DNA of 64,000 bases from the NCBI RefSeq assembly GCF_014190935.1, contig NZ_JACHVV010000001.1, forward strand, positions 1,178,001 through 1,242,000, in the 5' to 3' direction. Positions 24,266 through 32,594 of the stretch are shown here, piece after piece. The notes beneath the pieces were generated by a model, which saw only the letters and a program-made list of their open reading frames with translations, was not told the origin of the DNA and did not search any database. The DNA is from Chryseomonas sp014190935 (GTDB lineage Bacteria > Pseudomonadota > Gammaproteobacteria > Pseudomonadales > Pseudomonadaceae). Position numbers and translations under genes: made by a program. Within the stretch, counting starts at the first letter, position 1, and every line of letters starts with the position of its first letter.

Positions 24266-24317
24266 CTGGCGCCCGTTCCGCGGCGCCTTTGTCGTCCACT
24301 ACACCGGGAGGTGCCTG

Positions 24318-25379
24318 ATGACCCTCGACAAGAATCCCCCAAACGAATCCCTCGACGAAACCGTCCCCGCGCCGGCTGGCGAAAAGCTGCAGAAGGTGCT
24401 GTCGCGCCTGGGCGTCGGCTCGCGTCGCGACGTCGAAGCCTGGATCGGCGAAGGCCGCATCAAGGTCAACGGCGTGGTCGCCCCCCTGGGGCTGCGCGTC
24501 ATGCCCAAGGACGCCATCGCGGTGGACGGACGGCTGCTCAAGCGTGACCAGGCCGAGGAAGTGGTACGTCGCGTGCTGATCTACAACAAGCCCGAAGGCG
24601 AGATCTGCACCCGTGACGATCCCGAAGGCCGGCCCACCGTCTTCGATCGCCTGCCCAAGCCCAAGCAGGGCCGCTGGATCAATGTCGGTCGCCTGGACAT
24701 CAACACCACCGGCCTGCTGATGTTCACCACCGATGGCGAACTGGCCAACCGGCTGATGCACCCGTCCTACCAGATGGACCGCGAGTACGCGGTACGGGTA
24801 CGCGGCGAGGTCACCGAAGAGATGCTGCTGCGCCTGAAGAACGGGGTGATCCTCGAAGACGGCCCGGCACGCTTCACCGACGTCCAGCAGGCGCCGGAAG
24901 GCGACGGCTTCAACCACTGGTTCCATTGCGTGGTGATGGAAGGCCGCAACCGCGAGGTTCGTCGGCTGTGGGAATCCCAGGGCCTGGTGGTGAGCCGCTT
25001 GAAGCGCGTACGTTTCGGTCCGGTGTTCATGACCAGCGATCTGCCGGTTGGGCGCTGGCGCGAGATGACCCAGGGGGAGATCGACATCCTTGCGGGCGAA
25101 GTCGGCCTGCCGCCGGTGGCGCTGCCGTCCATGGGCGGCAAGACCAAGGAAAAGCTCGAGCGCCAGCAGCGCAAGACCGCGCGGCCGATCGATGCCGGTC
25201 GGGGTTCGCGGAACAAGCTCAACAAGACGGGCAAGGCCGGCAAGACCCAGGGGTCGGCCGTGGCCGAGCGTCCCAGCGAAATGGGCCGCAAGCCGGTCAG
25301 CAAGGGTCGTACCTCGCCAGGCATTGCGCCGCGTCGTGGTCCGAGTGGCGGCGGTACCGGCAAGGGCGGTCGCCGCTAA
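24318..25379 (+). CDS. rluB: 23S rRNA pseudouridine synthase RluB
   Basis: 353 aa. An S4 RNA-binding domain (EKLQKVLSRLGVGSRRDVEAWIGEGRIKVNG, residues 22-52) precedes the RsuA/RluB catalytic domain, with GRLDINTTGLL holding the nucleophilic Asp and EGRNREVRRLWESQG. It isomerises U2605 (E. coli numbering) in 23S rRNA. The last 90 residues are a basic, Gly/Lys/Arg-rich tail (KTKEKLERQQRKTARP... GKGGRR) likely to bind rRNA. It is often next to scpB; here it follows the eda operon and stands alone. Confidence 0.94.
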   Translation: MTLDKNPPNESLDETVPAPAGEKLQKVLSRLGVGSRRDVEAWIGEGRIKVNGVVAPLGLRVMPKDAIAVDGRLLKRDQAEEVVRRVLIYNKPEGEICTRDDPEGRPTVFDRLPKPKQGRWINVGRLDINTTGLLMFTTDGELANRLMHPSYQMDREYAVRVRGEVTEEMLLRLKNGVILEDGPARFTDVQQAPEGDGFNHWFHCVVMEGRNREVRRLWESQGLVVSRLKRVRFGPVFMTSDLPVGRWREMTQGEIDILAGEVGLPPVALPSMGGKTKEKLERQQRKTARPIDAGRGSRNKLNKTGKAGKTQGSAVAERPSEMGRKPVSKGRTSPGIAPRRGPSGGGTGKGGRR

Positions 25380-25386
25380 GCCGCGA

Positions 25387-25408
25387 GGTCGCCTGGCTCC
25401 AGGCGACC
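25387..25408. terminator. bidirectional hairpin between rluB and the GGDEF gene
   Basis: GGTCGCCTGG (25387-25396) and CCAGGCGACC (25399-25408) form a perfect 10-bp stem with a CT loop, exactly filling the space between the two convergent stop codons. No U-tract on either side. Confidence 0.6.
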
Positions 25409-25409
25409 C

Positions 25410-26333
25410 TCAGGCCAGGCTGCAGAATCGATTGCGGCCGTCGGCCTTGGCCTGATAGAGGGCCCGATCCGCGCGCAGCAGCAGGCAACGCGGGGATTCC
25501 ACGTCGCGCAGGGTTGCCAGACCCAGGCTCAGGGTGACCGGCAGCGGAATGGCACCGGCGTTCTCCGACTGGGCCTCCACCGCCGCTCTTAGGCGTTCCG
25601 CCACGATATGGGCTGCCTCATGGCCGGTGGCCGACAGCAGCACACAGAATTCCTCGCCGCCAAAGCGAAAGACCATGTCCATGCTTCTCAGGCTGTTGCC
25701 GAGGGTGCGGGCGGTCTGGCGCAGCACGTCGTCGCCGACACTGTGGCCGAAGCGGTCGTTGATGCGCTTGAAATGGTCCAGATCCACCATCAGCAGCGAC
25801 AGCGGCTGCTGGGTCCGGCGGGCCAGTTCCAGTTCGCGCACCAGGGCACGATCCAGGGCGCTGCGATTGCCGACACCGGTCAGGGCATCGCGCAGGGCAT
25901 TGTTCTGGGCCTCGCGATAGAGCAGGGCATTGCGCAGGGGAAACAGCAGGCTACCGAGCAGGTATTCCAGCGCACCGAGTTCGCTGTCCTGAAAGCGCTC
26001 CTGACGGTAGAAGGTCAGGTCACCCAGGCGAAGGTCCCCCTGGCTCAGGTGATAGTGCACCTGATGACCCTGGTCTTCGCCCAGGCCGATGGCGACGTCT
26101 TCCGCGGCATTGCGATAGGCGAGGCCAGGCAGGTCCACCAGCGTATCCACCTCCTGCCGGAAGAGTTGCAGGACCCGTTCGAGATCCAGCGAGGTCTGCA
26201 GGACGCCGAGCAAGCGCTGGCGCAGGGCGCCCAGTACCGCGGGATCGCTTTCGCGGGCGGGGACGGCCAGAGTGGCGTTACGCTGCTGGCGAGCGCGATC
26301 GAGGTTGATGGTGTTGGACGAGGGCGGGACCAT
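25410..26333 (-). CDS. diguanylate cyclase (GGDEF, variant GGEEF)
   Basis: 307 aa soluble protein. Residues 30-150 resemble a GAF-like sensor (VLQTSLDLERVLQLFRQEVDTL... ALLYREAQNN). The C-terminal GGDEF domain has DALTGVGNRSALD, DLDHFKRINDRFGHSVGDDVL and the active-site loop FRFGGEEFCVLL, so it should make c-di-GMP from two GTP. I see no RxxD inhibitory site just before the loop (the sequence there is RSMDMVFRFGGEEF). No membrane segments. Convergent with rluB, and 173 bp past the curA stop on the same strand. The sensed signal is unknown. Confidence 0.9.
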   Translation of the reverse strand: MVPPSSNTINLDRARQQRNATLAVPARESDPAVLGALRQRLLGVLQTSLDLERVLQLFRQEVDTLVDLPGLAYRNAAEDVAIGLGEDQGHQVHYHLSQGDLRLGDLTFYRQERFQDSELGALEYLLGSLLFPLRNALLYREAQNNALRDALTGVGNRSALDRALVRELELARRTQQPLSLLMVDLDHFKRINDRFGHSVGDDVLRQTARTLGNSLRSMDMVFRFGGEEFCVLLSATGHEAAHIVAERLRAAVEAQSENAGAIPLPVTLSLGLATLRDVESPRCLLLRADRALYQAKADGRNRFCSLA

Positions 26334-26459
26334 GCCTGTTCTCCTTGGCGGATAGTCCCTCTACAGCGAGAAGCGTGCCAGTCTTGTAGAGTCAATCAAA
26401 TCAATGACTTAGCAGAATGGTGGCGATTGGCCGTCTGTAACTTGACGCCTGAAGCCCAG

Positions 26460-26481
26460 GCGGGCCGCTATTGCGGCCCGC
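26460..26481. terminator. perfect hairpin downstream of curA
   Basis: GCGGGCCGC (26460-26468) pairs with GCGGCCCGC (26473-26481) around TATT. It lies 26 bp after the curA stop on the minus strand and about 125 bp upstream of the GGDEF start. There is no T-run, so it is a stem-loop of uncertain activity. Confidence 0.5.
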
Positions 26482-26506
26482 GGGTGACGACTTTCCGACG
26501 CGTGGT

Positions 26507-27508
26507 CTAGACCTTGAGCACCAGCTTACCGAAGTTCTCGCCGGAGAACAGTTTCATCAGGGTCTCGGGAAAGGTGTCCAGGCCTTCCACCACGTGTTCG
26601 CGGGATTTGAGCTGGCCATCGGCCAGCCAGATCAACAGCTGCTTCTGGGCCTCGGCGTAGCGAGCGGCGTGGTCGAGCACGATGAAGCCTTCCATGCGCG
26701 CGCGATTGCTGAGCAGCGCCAGGTAATTCTGTGGACCCTGCACCTTGTCGCTGTTGTACTGGCTGATGGCGCCGCAGAGCACTATCCGCGCACGGAAATT
26801 GATCTGCGCCAGGACCGCGTCCAGGGTCGGGCCGCCGACGTTGTCGAAATAGACATCGATACCGTTGGGGCACTCCCGCTGCAGGGCGGCCGCGAGGTCC
26901 GGCTCGGCCTTGTAGTCGATGGCAGCGTCGAATCCCAGCTCCTCGATCAGATAGCGGCATTTTTCCGCACCACCGGCGATGCCCACCACATGACAGGCCT
27001 TGAGCTTGCCGATCTGCCCCACCATGCTGCCGACCGCGCCGGCAGCGCCGGAGACCACGATGGTCTGGCCGGCCTTGGGCTCGCCGACTTCCAGCAGGCC
27101 GAAGTAGGCGGTCAGGCCGGTCATGCCGAGCACGGAAAGATACTGGGGCAGGCTGGCCTTGCTGGGGTCCACCTTGTAGAAGCCCTGGGGCTCGCCCAGA
27201 AAGTAATCCTGGATGCCGAGCATGCCGTTGATCGTGTCGCCTACCTTGAAGTCCGGGTGATTGGAGGCCACCACCTCGCCGACGCCAAGGGCGCGAATGA
27301 CTTCGCCGATGCCGATGGGCTTGATATAGGACTTGCCCTCGTTCATCCAGCCGCGCATGGCCGGGTCGAGGGAGAGGAAGAGATTCTTGATCAGCACCTG
27401 ACCGGCGCCGGGTTCGCCGACCGGCTGCTCGACGCGCTCGAAGGTGTCGGCGGTGGGTTCGCCGGACGGGCGCTTGGCGAGCAGGAATTGGCGATTGGTA
27501 CGGGACAT
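26507..27508 (-). CDS. NADP-dependent oxidoreductase, CurA-like (MDR family)
   Basis: 333 aa zinc-independent medium-chain reductase. It begins MSRTNRQFLLAKRPSGEPTA, and LSLDPAMRGWMNEGKSY is typical of the leukotriene B4 dehydrogenase/CurA group. The NADPH-binding loop is VVSGAAGAVGSMVGQIGKL, and YFDNVGGPTLDAVL follows. Relatives reduce alpha,beta-unsaturated ketones such as curcumin; the physiological substrate here is unknown. A single gene, 55 bp downstream of the BenE transporter gene on the same strand. Confidence 0.9.
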   Translation of the reverse strand: MSRTNRQFLLAKRPSGEPTADTFERVEQPVGEPGAGQVLIKNLFLSLDPAMRGWMNEGKSYIKPIGIGEVIRALGVGEVVASNHPDFKVGDTINGMLGIQDYFLGEPQGFYKVDPSKASLPQYLSVLGMTGLTAYFGLLEVGEPKAGQTIVVSGAAGAVGSMVGQIGKLKACHVVGIAGGAEKCRYLIEELGFDAAIDYKAEPDLAAALQRECPNGIDVYFDNVGGPTLDAVLAQINFRARIVLCGAISQYNSDKVQGPQNYLALLSNRARMEGFIVLDHAARYAEAQKQLLIWLADGQLKSREHVVEGLDTFPETLMKLFSGENFGKLVLKV

Positions 27509-27563
27509 GGTGTTCTCCTGACGTGAAGGATCCAGTTCCGACCCGTCAGGAGGGGTGCAGGTT

Positions 27564-28751
27564 CTAACGGCGGCGTGCAGTGAGTAGCAAACTGGCCAAA
27601 AGGCCGGCGACCAGGCCCCAGAAGGCCGCGCCGATCCCGGCCAGGGTCAGGCCCGAGGCGGTGACCAGGAAGGTGATGAGCGCCGGCTCGCGCTGTCCGG
27701 GATCGGCCAGGGCGCCGTGCAGGCCGTTCATGATGGAGCCGAGCAGCGCCAGGGCGGCCACCGAGATCACCAGCTCGCCTGGTAGGGCGGTGAACAAGGC
27801 GGCCAGGGTGGCACCGAACAACCCGGCGATGCCGTAGAAGAGGCCGCACCAGATCGCCGCCGTATAGCGCTTGCTGGCGTCTTCATGGGCCTGGGGACCG
27901 GTGCAGATCGCCGCGCTGATGGCCGCCAGGTTGATGCCATGGGAGCCGAAGGGTGCCAGCAGCAGCGAGGCGAGGCCGGTGGTGGCGATCAGCGGCGAGG
28001 CCGGAACCGCGTAGCCATCGGTACGCAGCACGGCGATGCCCGGCATGTTCTGCGAGGCCATGGCCACCACGAACAGCGGGATGGCGATGCCGATGGTGGC
28101 GGCCAGGGAAAAGGTCGGGGCAGTCCACACCGGCACTGCCAATTCCAGCCGCAGGGCGTGGAAGTCCAGCAGGCCCAGCCCGGCGGCCAGCAGCAGGCCC
28201 ACCACCAGGGCGACCAGCACGCAGTAGCGCGGCCACAGCCGCTTGGCCACCAGATAGGCCAGGGCCATGCCCAGGACCAGGGCGGTCTGGTGCTGGGCCG
28301 CGGCGCAGATCTCGATACCGATGCGGAAGAGGATGCCGGCCAGCAGAGCGGCGGCGAGTGCCGGCGGCACCCGGCGCAGCAGGCGGTCGACGCTGCCGGT
28401 GAGGCCGCAGAGGGCGAGCAGCACGGCGCAGATGACGAAGGCGCCGATGGCGTCGCTGTAGGGCACCGACGGCAGGCTGGTGACCAGCAACGCGGCGCCC
28501 GGGGTCGACCAGGCGATGACGATGGGGGTGCGGTATTTCAGCGATAGGCCGATGGTGGTCAGCGCCATGCCGATGGACAATGCCCAGATCCAGGAGGAGA
28601 TCTGTCCGGTGCTCAGGCCGGCATTCTGGCCGGCCTGGAACATCAGCACCAGGGAGCTGGTGTAGCCCACCAGCATGGCGACGAAGCCGGCGACCACGGC
28701 GGCGGGCGAGGTGTCGGCCAGCGGGGTAAGGCGTTGCGGAGCCGCGTGCAT
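27564..28751 (-). CDS. BenE-family benzoate/H+ symporter-like transporter
   Basis: 395 aa with about 12 transmembrane segments. It opens ADTSPAAVVAGFVAMLVGYTSSLVLMFQAGQNAG, and has IVIAWSTPGAALLVTS, MPGIAVLRTDGYAVPASPLIATTG and PFGSHGINLAAISAAICTGPQAHEDASKRY, all BenE/YdcO landmarks. BenE imports benzoate, but no ben/cat catabolic genes are nearby, so the YdcO-type label with unknown substrate is safer. Minus strand, 9 bp downstream of the LysE gene, probably co-transcribed. Confidence 0.9.
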   Translation of the reverse strand: MHAAPQRLTPLADTSPAAVVAGFVAMLVGYTSSLVLMFQAGQNAGLSTGQISSWIWALSIGMALTTIGLSLKYRTPIVIAWSTPGAALLVTSLPSVPYSDAIGAFVICAVLLALCGLTGSVDRLLRRVPPALAAALLAGILFRIGIEICAAAQHQTALVLGMALAYLVAKRLWPRYCVLVALVVGLLLAAGLGLLDFHALRLELAVPVWTAPTFSLAATIGIAIPLFVVAMASQNMPGIAVLRTDGYAVPASPLIATTGLASLLLAPFGSHGINLAAISAAICTGPQAHEDASKRYTAAIWCGLFYGIAGLFGATLAALFTALPGELVISVAALALLGSIMNGLHGALADPGQREPALITFLVTASGLTLAGIGAAFWGLVAGLLASLLLTARRR

Positions 28752-28760
28752 CGAAAAACC

Positions 28761-29366
28761 TCAGCGATGGCCGAACAGGATGGGGTAGAGGGACAGCACC
28801 AGCAGCAACGCCATGCTCCAGTTGAACAGCCGCAACCGTGCCGGGCTGCTGAGCAGACGGCGCAGGCCCATGCCGAACAGGGTCCAGAGGCTGACGCTGG
28901 GCAGGTTGATCAGGGCGAAGAGCAAGGCGACCAGCAGCAGGTTGGCGGTGAAGTTCTCGGCCGGAATATAGGCGGTGACCGCGCCGATGGCCATCACCCA
29001 GGCCTTGGGGTTCACCCATTGGAAGGCCGCTGCCTGGAAGAAGCCGAAGGGTTTGCCGCTGCCCGACTCCCGCGGCGTCGGGGCGGAGGCGGTGGCCAGC
29101 TTCCAGGCCAGATACAGCAGATAGCCACCGCCAATGACCCGCAAGGCGATCTGCAGCGGTGGATAGAGCACGAACAGCTGACCCAGGCCGAGACCGGTGC
29201 AGATGACCAGCAGCATGTGGCCCAGGCTGATGCCGAACATGTGTGGCAGGGTCCGCCGAAAGCCGAAATTGACCCCTGATGCCAGCAGCATCATGTTGTT
29301 GGGGCCGGGCGTGGCGGAGGAGACGAAGGCGAAGAGCATGAAGGCGGAGAGCAGTTCGACGGTCAT
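28761..29366 (-). CDS. LysE/RhtB-family amino acid exporter
   Basis: 201 aa from the ATG complementary to 29364-29366. The N-terminus MTVELLSAFMLFAFVSSATPGPNNMMLLASGVNFG contains the family motif TPGPNN. Six hydrophobic helices follow, with FQWVNPKAWVMAIGAV in the middle. LysE-type permeases export amino acids or homoserine lactones down their gradient. It lies upstream of benE and about 90 bp downstream of a MarR gene on the same strand. Confidence 0.92.
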   Translation of the reverse strand: MTVELLSAFMLFAFVSSATPGPNNMMLLASGVNFGFRRTLPHMFGISLGHMLLVICTGLGLGQLFVLYPPLQIALRVIGGGYLLYLAWKLATASAPTPRESGSGKPFGFFQAAAFQWVNPKAWVMAIGAVTAYIPAENFTANLLLVALLFALINLPSVSLWTLFGMGLRRLLSSPARLRLFNWSMALLLVLSLYPILFGHR

Positions 29367-29454
29367 GAGGGGCATCCCTGGGCTTTGCGCCAGCTTAGCC
29401 AGGCCGCTCGGGCCGGTATCCGTACACCGAGGCCGCGAACCAACGGTACAGTTT

Positions 29455-29934
29455 TCAGGAGTCGACCGAGGGTTGCGAACTGTCCTGGCTGCCTTCGGCC
29501 TCATGGCGACCGGCCAGCGCCTGGTTGAAGGCCAGCCAGCCTTCGGCGGCGTCCGCTCCGGCCGCGGCCAGGGCAGCCTGCACCAGGCGCATCTGCTCGC
29601 GTCTCAAGGTCTGCTCCAGCGCGGCGCCGCCACGGGTCAGCGACAGCCGTCGCTTGCGCTTGTCCGTCGCGTCAGTCGCCATGGCCACCAGTTGCATCTC
29701 CAGCAACTGCCGCAGCGGAATGTTCAGCGCCTGCTTGCTGACGTTGAGCACTTCCAGGAGGGCCTTGTTGCTCAATCCCGGTTCGCGGGCGATGAAGAAC
29801 AGGATGCGCTGGTGGACCCGGCTCAGGCCGCGGCGCGCGAGCATGTCGTCGGCCTTGGCGGTGAACGCCTGGTAGCCGAAGAAGAAGGTCTCCATGACCA
29901 GGCGCTGCTGGGTGGTCTGGTTTAGGTCAAGCAT
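29455..29934 (-). CDS. MarR-family transcriptional regulator
   Basis: 159 aa winged-helix regulator. The wHTH spans roughly residues 35-100: RRGLSRVHQRILFFIAREPGLSNKALLEVLNVSKQALNIPLRQLLEMQLV, with the wing DATDKRKRRLSLT. The acidic/serine-rich tail (EAEGSQDSSQPSVDS) is unusual. It is divergent from an aminotransferase-GST pair. Two copies of GTCAA-N5-TTGAC occupy the intergenic region, one of them covering its own start codon, so it is probably autoregulated and controls the divergent genes. Confidence 0.9.
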   Translation of the reverse strand: MLDLNQTTQQRLVMETFFFGYQAFTAKADDMLARRGLSRVHQRILFFIAREPGLSNKALLEVLNVSKQALNIPLRQLLEMQLVAMATDATDKRKRRLSLTRGGAALEQTLRREQMRLVQAALAAAGADAAEGWLAFNQALAGRHEAEGSQDSSQPSVDS

Positions 29935-29940
29935 ATTGAC
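29926..29940. promoter_or_regulatory. predicted MarR operator 1
   Basis: GTCAA-GCATA-TTGAC, a perfect 5-bp inverted repeat with 5-bp spacer, overlapping the ATG of the minus-strand marR gene (29932-29934). The centre is at 29933. Confidence 0.6.
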
Positions 29941-29967
29941 TTGTCTTTCCGGAGTGCATTAGGGTCG

Positions 29968-29982
29968 GTCAAGTAGTTTGAC
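29968..29982. promoter_or_regulatory. predicted MarR operator 2
   Basis: GTCAA-GTAGT-TTGAC, the same half-sites and spacing as operator 1. The centre at 29975 is 42 bp away, four helical turns. It lies 33 bp before the aminotransferase start, where it could block that promoter. Confidence 0.62.
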
Positions 29983-30014
29983 TCATTAGCCGGCCACGGG
30001 CCACAGGAGGGCAG

Positions 30015-31184
30015 ATGGCATTTTCCGAACGGGTGACCCGACTCAAGAGCAGCCTGATCCGCGACATCCTGGCGGCGGCGCAGCGCCCGGAGGTGATGTC
30101 CTTCGCCGGAGGCCTGCCCGCCGAGCGCTGTCTGCCGGCGGTGGACTGGAGCCGGATGCCGGCCGGTCTGGGTCAGTACGGCATGAGCGAGGGCGAGCCG
30201 GCCCTGCGCGAAGCCATCGCCGCCCAGGCCCGCGGCTATGGTCTGGAATGCACGGCGGACCAGGTGCTGGTGACCACGGGTTCGCAGCAGGCCCTGGATC
30301 TGATCGCCAAGCTCTATCTCGACGTCGGCACTCCGGTGCTGGTGGAAGGCCCCACCTACCTGGCGGCGTTGCAGAGCTTCCAGTTCTTTGGCGCGGATTG
30401 TCTGGAGGTCAGTCTGGCCCCGGAGGGGCTGGATCTGGAGGCCTTGCGTCTGCAACTGGAGCGGCAACGCCCGGCCTTCGCCTATCTGATCCCGACCTTC
30501 CAGAATCCCTCCGGGGTGCGCTATTCCGCAGCCAACCGGGCGGCGGTGGCAGCCCTGCTGGACGAGTACGGCGTGACCCTGGTCGAGGACGAGCCCTATC
30601 GCGAACTCAGCTATGACGGGGCGCCGGCGCGGTCGCTATGCGCCCAGCTCCGGCGCAGCGCCTGGATCCACACCGGCAGCCTGTCAAAGACCCTGCTGCC
30701 CGGCTTGCGCGTGGGCTACCTGATCGCCTCGCCCGAGTTGCTCAAGCCCTTGCGGGCGCTCAAGCAGGCTGCCGATCTGCACACCTGCCGCATGAGCCAG
30801 TGGCAGGTCCTGCAATGGCTGGGCAGCGACCGCTATGCCAGGCACCTGGAGGAGGTACGGGCCTTCTATCGTGAGCGCCGCGATGGCTTCGCGCTGGCGC
30901 TGACGCGGCATTTCGGCGATATCGCCGACTGGCAGATCCCGCAGGGCGGTCTGTTCTTCTGGTTGCGGCTGAAAACGCCCCTGGATACCCGTACGCTGCT
31001 GGACGCCGCCCTGGCGCAGGATGTCGCCTTCATGCCGGGCGAGCCGTTCTTCGCCGAGCCGGAGCGTCACCGCGGTCTGCTGCGGCTCAATTTCAGTCAT
31101 GTGCTGCCCGAGCGGCTGGACACGGGCCTTGCGCGCCTGGCCAGCGTGATCCGCGAAGCCACCCCCCATTACAAGGAGCTGTGA
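30015..31184 (+). CDS. PLP-dependent class I/II aminotransferase (2-aminoadipate aminotransferase-like)
   Basis: 389 aa, ATG preceded by GGAGGG. The fold-type I enzyme begins SSLIRDILAAAQRPEVMSFAGGLP, with TTGSQQALDLIAKLYLD (cofactor phosphate contact), PTFQNPSGVRYS, EDEPYRELSY, and SLSKTLLPGLRVGYL carrying the PLP Lys. This arrangement matches LysN/aminoadipate and MocR-like aminotransferases without the DNA-binding domain. The donor substrate is unknown. It is followed after 1 bp by a GST gene and controlled, by inference, by the divergent MarR. Confidence 0.9.
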   Translation: MAFSERVTRLKSSLIRDILAAAQRPEVMSFAGGLPAERCLPAVDWSRMPAGLGQYGMSEGEPALREAIAAQARGYGLECTADQVLVTTGSQQALDLIAKLYLDVGTPVLVEGPTYLAALQSFQFFGADCLEVSLAPEGLDLEALRLQLERQRPAFAYLIPTFQNPSGVRYSAANRAAVAALLDEYGVTLVEDEPYRELSYDGAPARSLCAQLRRSAWIHTGSLSKTLLPGLRVGYLIASPELLKPLRALKQAADLHTCRMSQWQVLQWLGSDRYARHLEEVRAFYRERRDGFALALTRHFGDIADWQIPQGGLFFWLRLKTPLDTRTLLDAALAQDVAFMPGEPFFAEPERHRGLLRLNFSHVLPERLDTGLARLASVIREATPHYKEL

Positions 31185-31185
31185 G

Positions 31186-31785
31186 ATGTATCAGGTCTAT
31201 GGCGATCGTCGTTCCGGCAACTGCTACAAGGTGGTGCTGATGCTGCACCTGCTCGGCGTGGAGTATCGCTGGCACGAGGTCGATATCCTCGCCGGCGAGA
31301 CCCGGAGCGAAGCCTTCCTGGCGAAGAATCCCAACGGCAAGATTCCGGTGCTGGAGCTGGAGGACGGCACCTGCCTGTGGGAGTCCAATGCCATCCTCAA
31401 CTTCCTCGCCGACGGCACGCGCTTCCTGCCCAGCGAGCCGCGCCTGCGGACCCAGGTGCTGCAGTGGCAATTCTTCGAGCAGTACAGTCACGAGCCCTAT
31501 GTGGCGGTGGCGCGTTTCATCCAGCTCTACCAGGGGCTGCCGGCGGAGCGCCGGGAGGAGTACGAGGTCTGTCTGGTGCGCGGCTACAAGGCATTACGGG
31601 TGATGGAGCAGCAGCTGCAGCGCACGCCCTTCCTGGTCGGCGAGGACTACTCGATCGCCGATATCGCGCTCTATGCCTACACCCACGTCGCCCACGAAGG
31701 CGGCTTCCAACTGGACGACTATCCGGCGATCCAGGCCTGGCTGGCCCGCGTGGCAGCGCAGCCGGGGCATGTCGCCATCGGCTGA
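31186..31785 (+). CDS. glutathione S-transferase family protein
   Basis: 199 aa with the N-terminal thioredoxin-like domain (YQVYGDRRSGNCYKVVLMLHLLGVEY... NPNGKIPVLELEDGTCLWESNAIL) and the helical C-terminal domain (YSIADIALYAYTHVAHEGGF). NPNGKIPVLE and ESNAI are the glutathione-binding cis-Pro and ESXAI motifs. The Ser in the RSGNCYK segment is a probable catalytic residue. It lies 1 bp after the aminotransferase stop, so the two are one operon. Substrate unknown. Confidence 0.93.
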   Translation: MYQVYGDRRSGNCYKVVLMLHLLGVEYRWHEVDILAGETRSEAFLAKNPNGKIPVLELEDGTCLWESNAILNFLADGTRFLPSEPRLRTQVLQWQFFEQYSHEPYVAVARFIQLYQGLPAERREEYEVCLVRGYKALRVMEQQLQRTPFLVGEDYSIADIALYAYTHVAHEGGFQLDDYPAIQAWLARVAAQPGHVAIG

Positions 31786-31792
31786 AACGCGA

Positions 31793-31814
31793 GCGGGGAG
31801 CCAAGGCTCCCCGC
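31793..31814. terminator. bidirectional hairpin after the GST gene
   Basis: GCGGGGAGCC (31793-31802) pairs perfectly with GGCTCCCCGC (31805-31814) with an AA loop, 8 bp past the GST stop and 17 bp past the convergent stop at 31832. Confidence 0.65.
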
Positions 31815-31831
31815 GGGACGCCGGGGCGTGA

Positions 31832-32254
31832 TCAGCGGGCGCTGACCACGAATTGCCAGTACTGGTTGAGGCGGCGCTCGCCACCGTTGGCGGTCAGCAG
31901 CACCGAGGACGGCGGCTTGGACTGCAGCTCCGGCAGGGATTTCATCAGTGTCAGCCAGTTGCTGTAGTAGGTCTGCAGGCAGCGGCGGGCGGTGCCATTG
32001 TTCTGCAAGGAGGTAAGGGCCTTCTGGTAGGCGGGTTCGATCTGCGACAGCGCCTGGACAACGCAGGCGTCGGTATCGGAGAAGCGGGCGGTGTCGCCGA
32101 TGCGGGTGCCGGCGATCACCGCCTTGTTCGCGCAGCTCTTGAAGGCAATCATGCTGGCCTGCTCGAATTGCAGGGCATTCTGATCCATGGCGAAGGCGGG
32201 TGCGCTGCAGACTGCGCTGGCAACGAGGGCTAAGGCGTAAAGGTGGCGTTTCAT
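31832..32254 (-). CDS. secreted small protein of unknown function
   Basis: 140 aa from the ATG complementary to 32252-32254. A signal peptide (MKRHLYALALVASAVCSAPAFA) precedes a helical mature part: MDQNALQFEQASMIAFKSCANKAV, TDACVVQALSQIEPAYQKAL, and RRCLQTYYSNWLTLMKSLP. Three cysteines in the mature part could form a disulfide. It ends in a polar NGGERRLNQYWQFVVSAR. I do not recognise the family. Monocistronic, between a convergent GST gene and a stress-type cluster. Confidence 0.8.
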   Translation of the reverse strand: MKRHLYALALVASAVCSAPAFAMDQNALQFEQASMIAFKSCANKAVIAGTRIGDTARFSDTDACVVQALSQIEPAYQKALTSLQNNGTARRCLQTYYSNWLTLMKSLPELQSKPPSSVLLTANGGERRLNQYWQFVVSAR

Positions 32255-32356
32255 GGTGGCGTCCCTGACTACGTCGGTACAACGTGGTGGCATCAATGCA
32301 CAGCGGCAGACTGCGCCGCCGAACGAATGTTCAGCGCGAAAGGCGGCAAAGCGCCA

Positions 32357-32446
32357 TCAGGTGAATTCCACCAGACCGACGGTAGTGAGACCTATGAACA
32401 GGGCGGTCAGAGCGACCATGGCGAACGCCAGGAGATAATCTTCCAT
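32357..32446 (-). CDS. candidate 29-aa single-pass membrane protein
   Basis: A 30-codon frame from the ATG complementary to 32444-32446: MEDYLLAFAMVALTALFIGL then TTVGLVEFT and TGA. It is one hydrophobic helix with a negatively charged N-terminus. AGGGAAAG lies about 9 bases upstream. It sits alone in the 340-bp gap between the secreted protein and the manganese catalase. Its composition fits a real small membrane protein, but no homolog can be named and chance cannot be excluded. Confidence 0.42.
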   Translation of the reverse strand: MEDYLLAFAMVALTALFIGLTTVGLVEFT

Positions 32447-32556
32447 CAGGGCTTTCCCTACTACGATGACGGCAGTAGGACCGATGGCAATTGGCCAGGT
32501 TCGTGCGGGGGCGAGCGCGGGATGAAGTGGCCGACGAAAGGTCGTCAGGCCGGGGA

Positions 32557-32588
32557 AAGGGCGACGACGCCCGGTGGGCGTCGTCGCC
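32557..32588 (-). terminator. intrinsic terminator of the manganese catalase transcript
   Basis: GGCGACGACGCCC (32560-32572) pairs perfectly with GGGCGTCGTCGCC (32576-32588). On the minus strand the stem is followed by TTTCCCC. The hairpin lies 7 bp past the catalase stop codon. Confidence 0.75.
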
Positions 32589-32594
32589 TCGACA

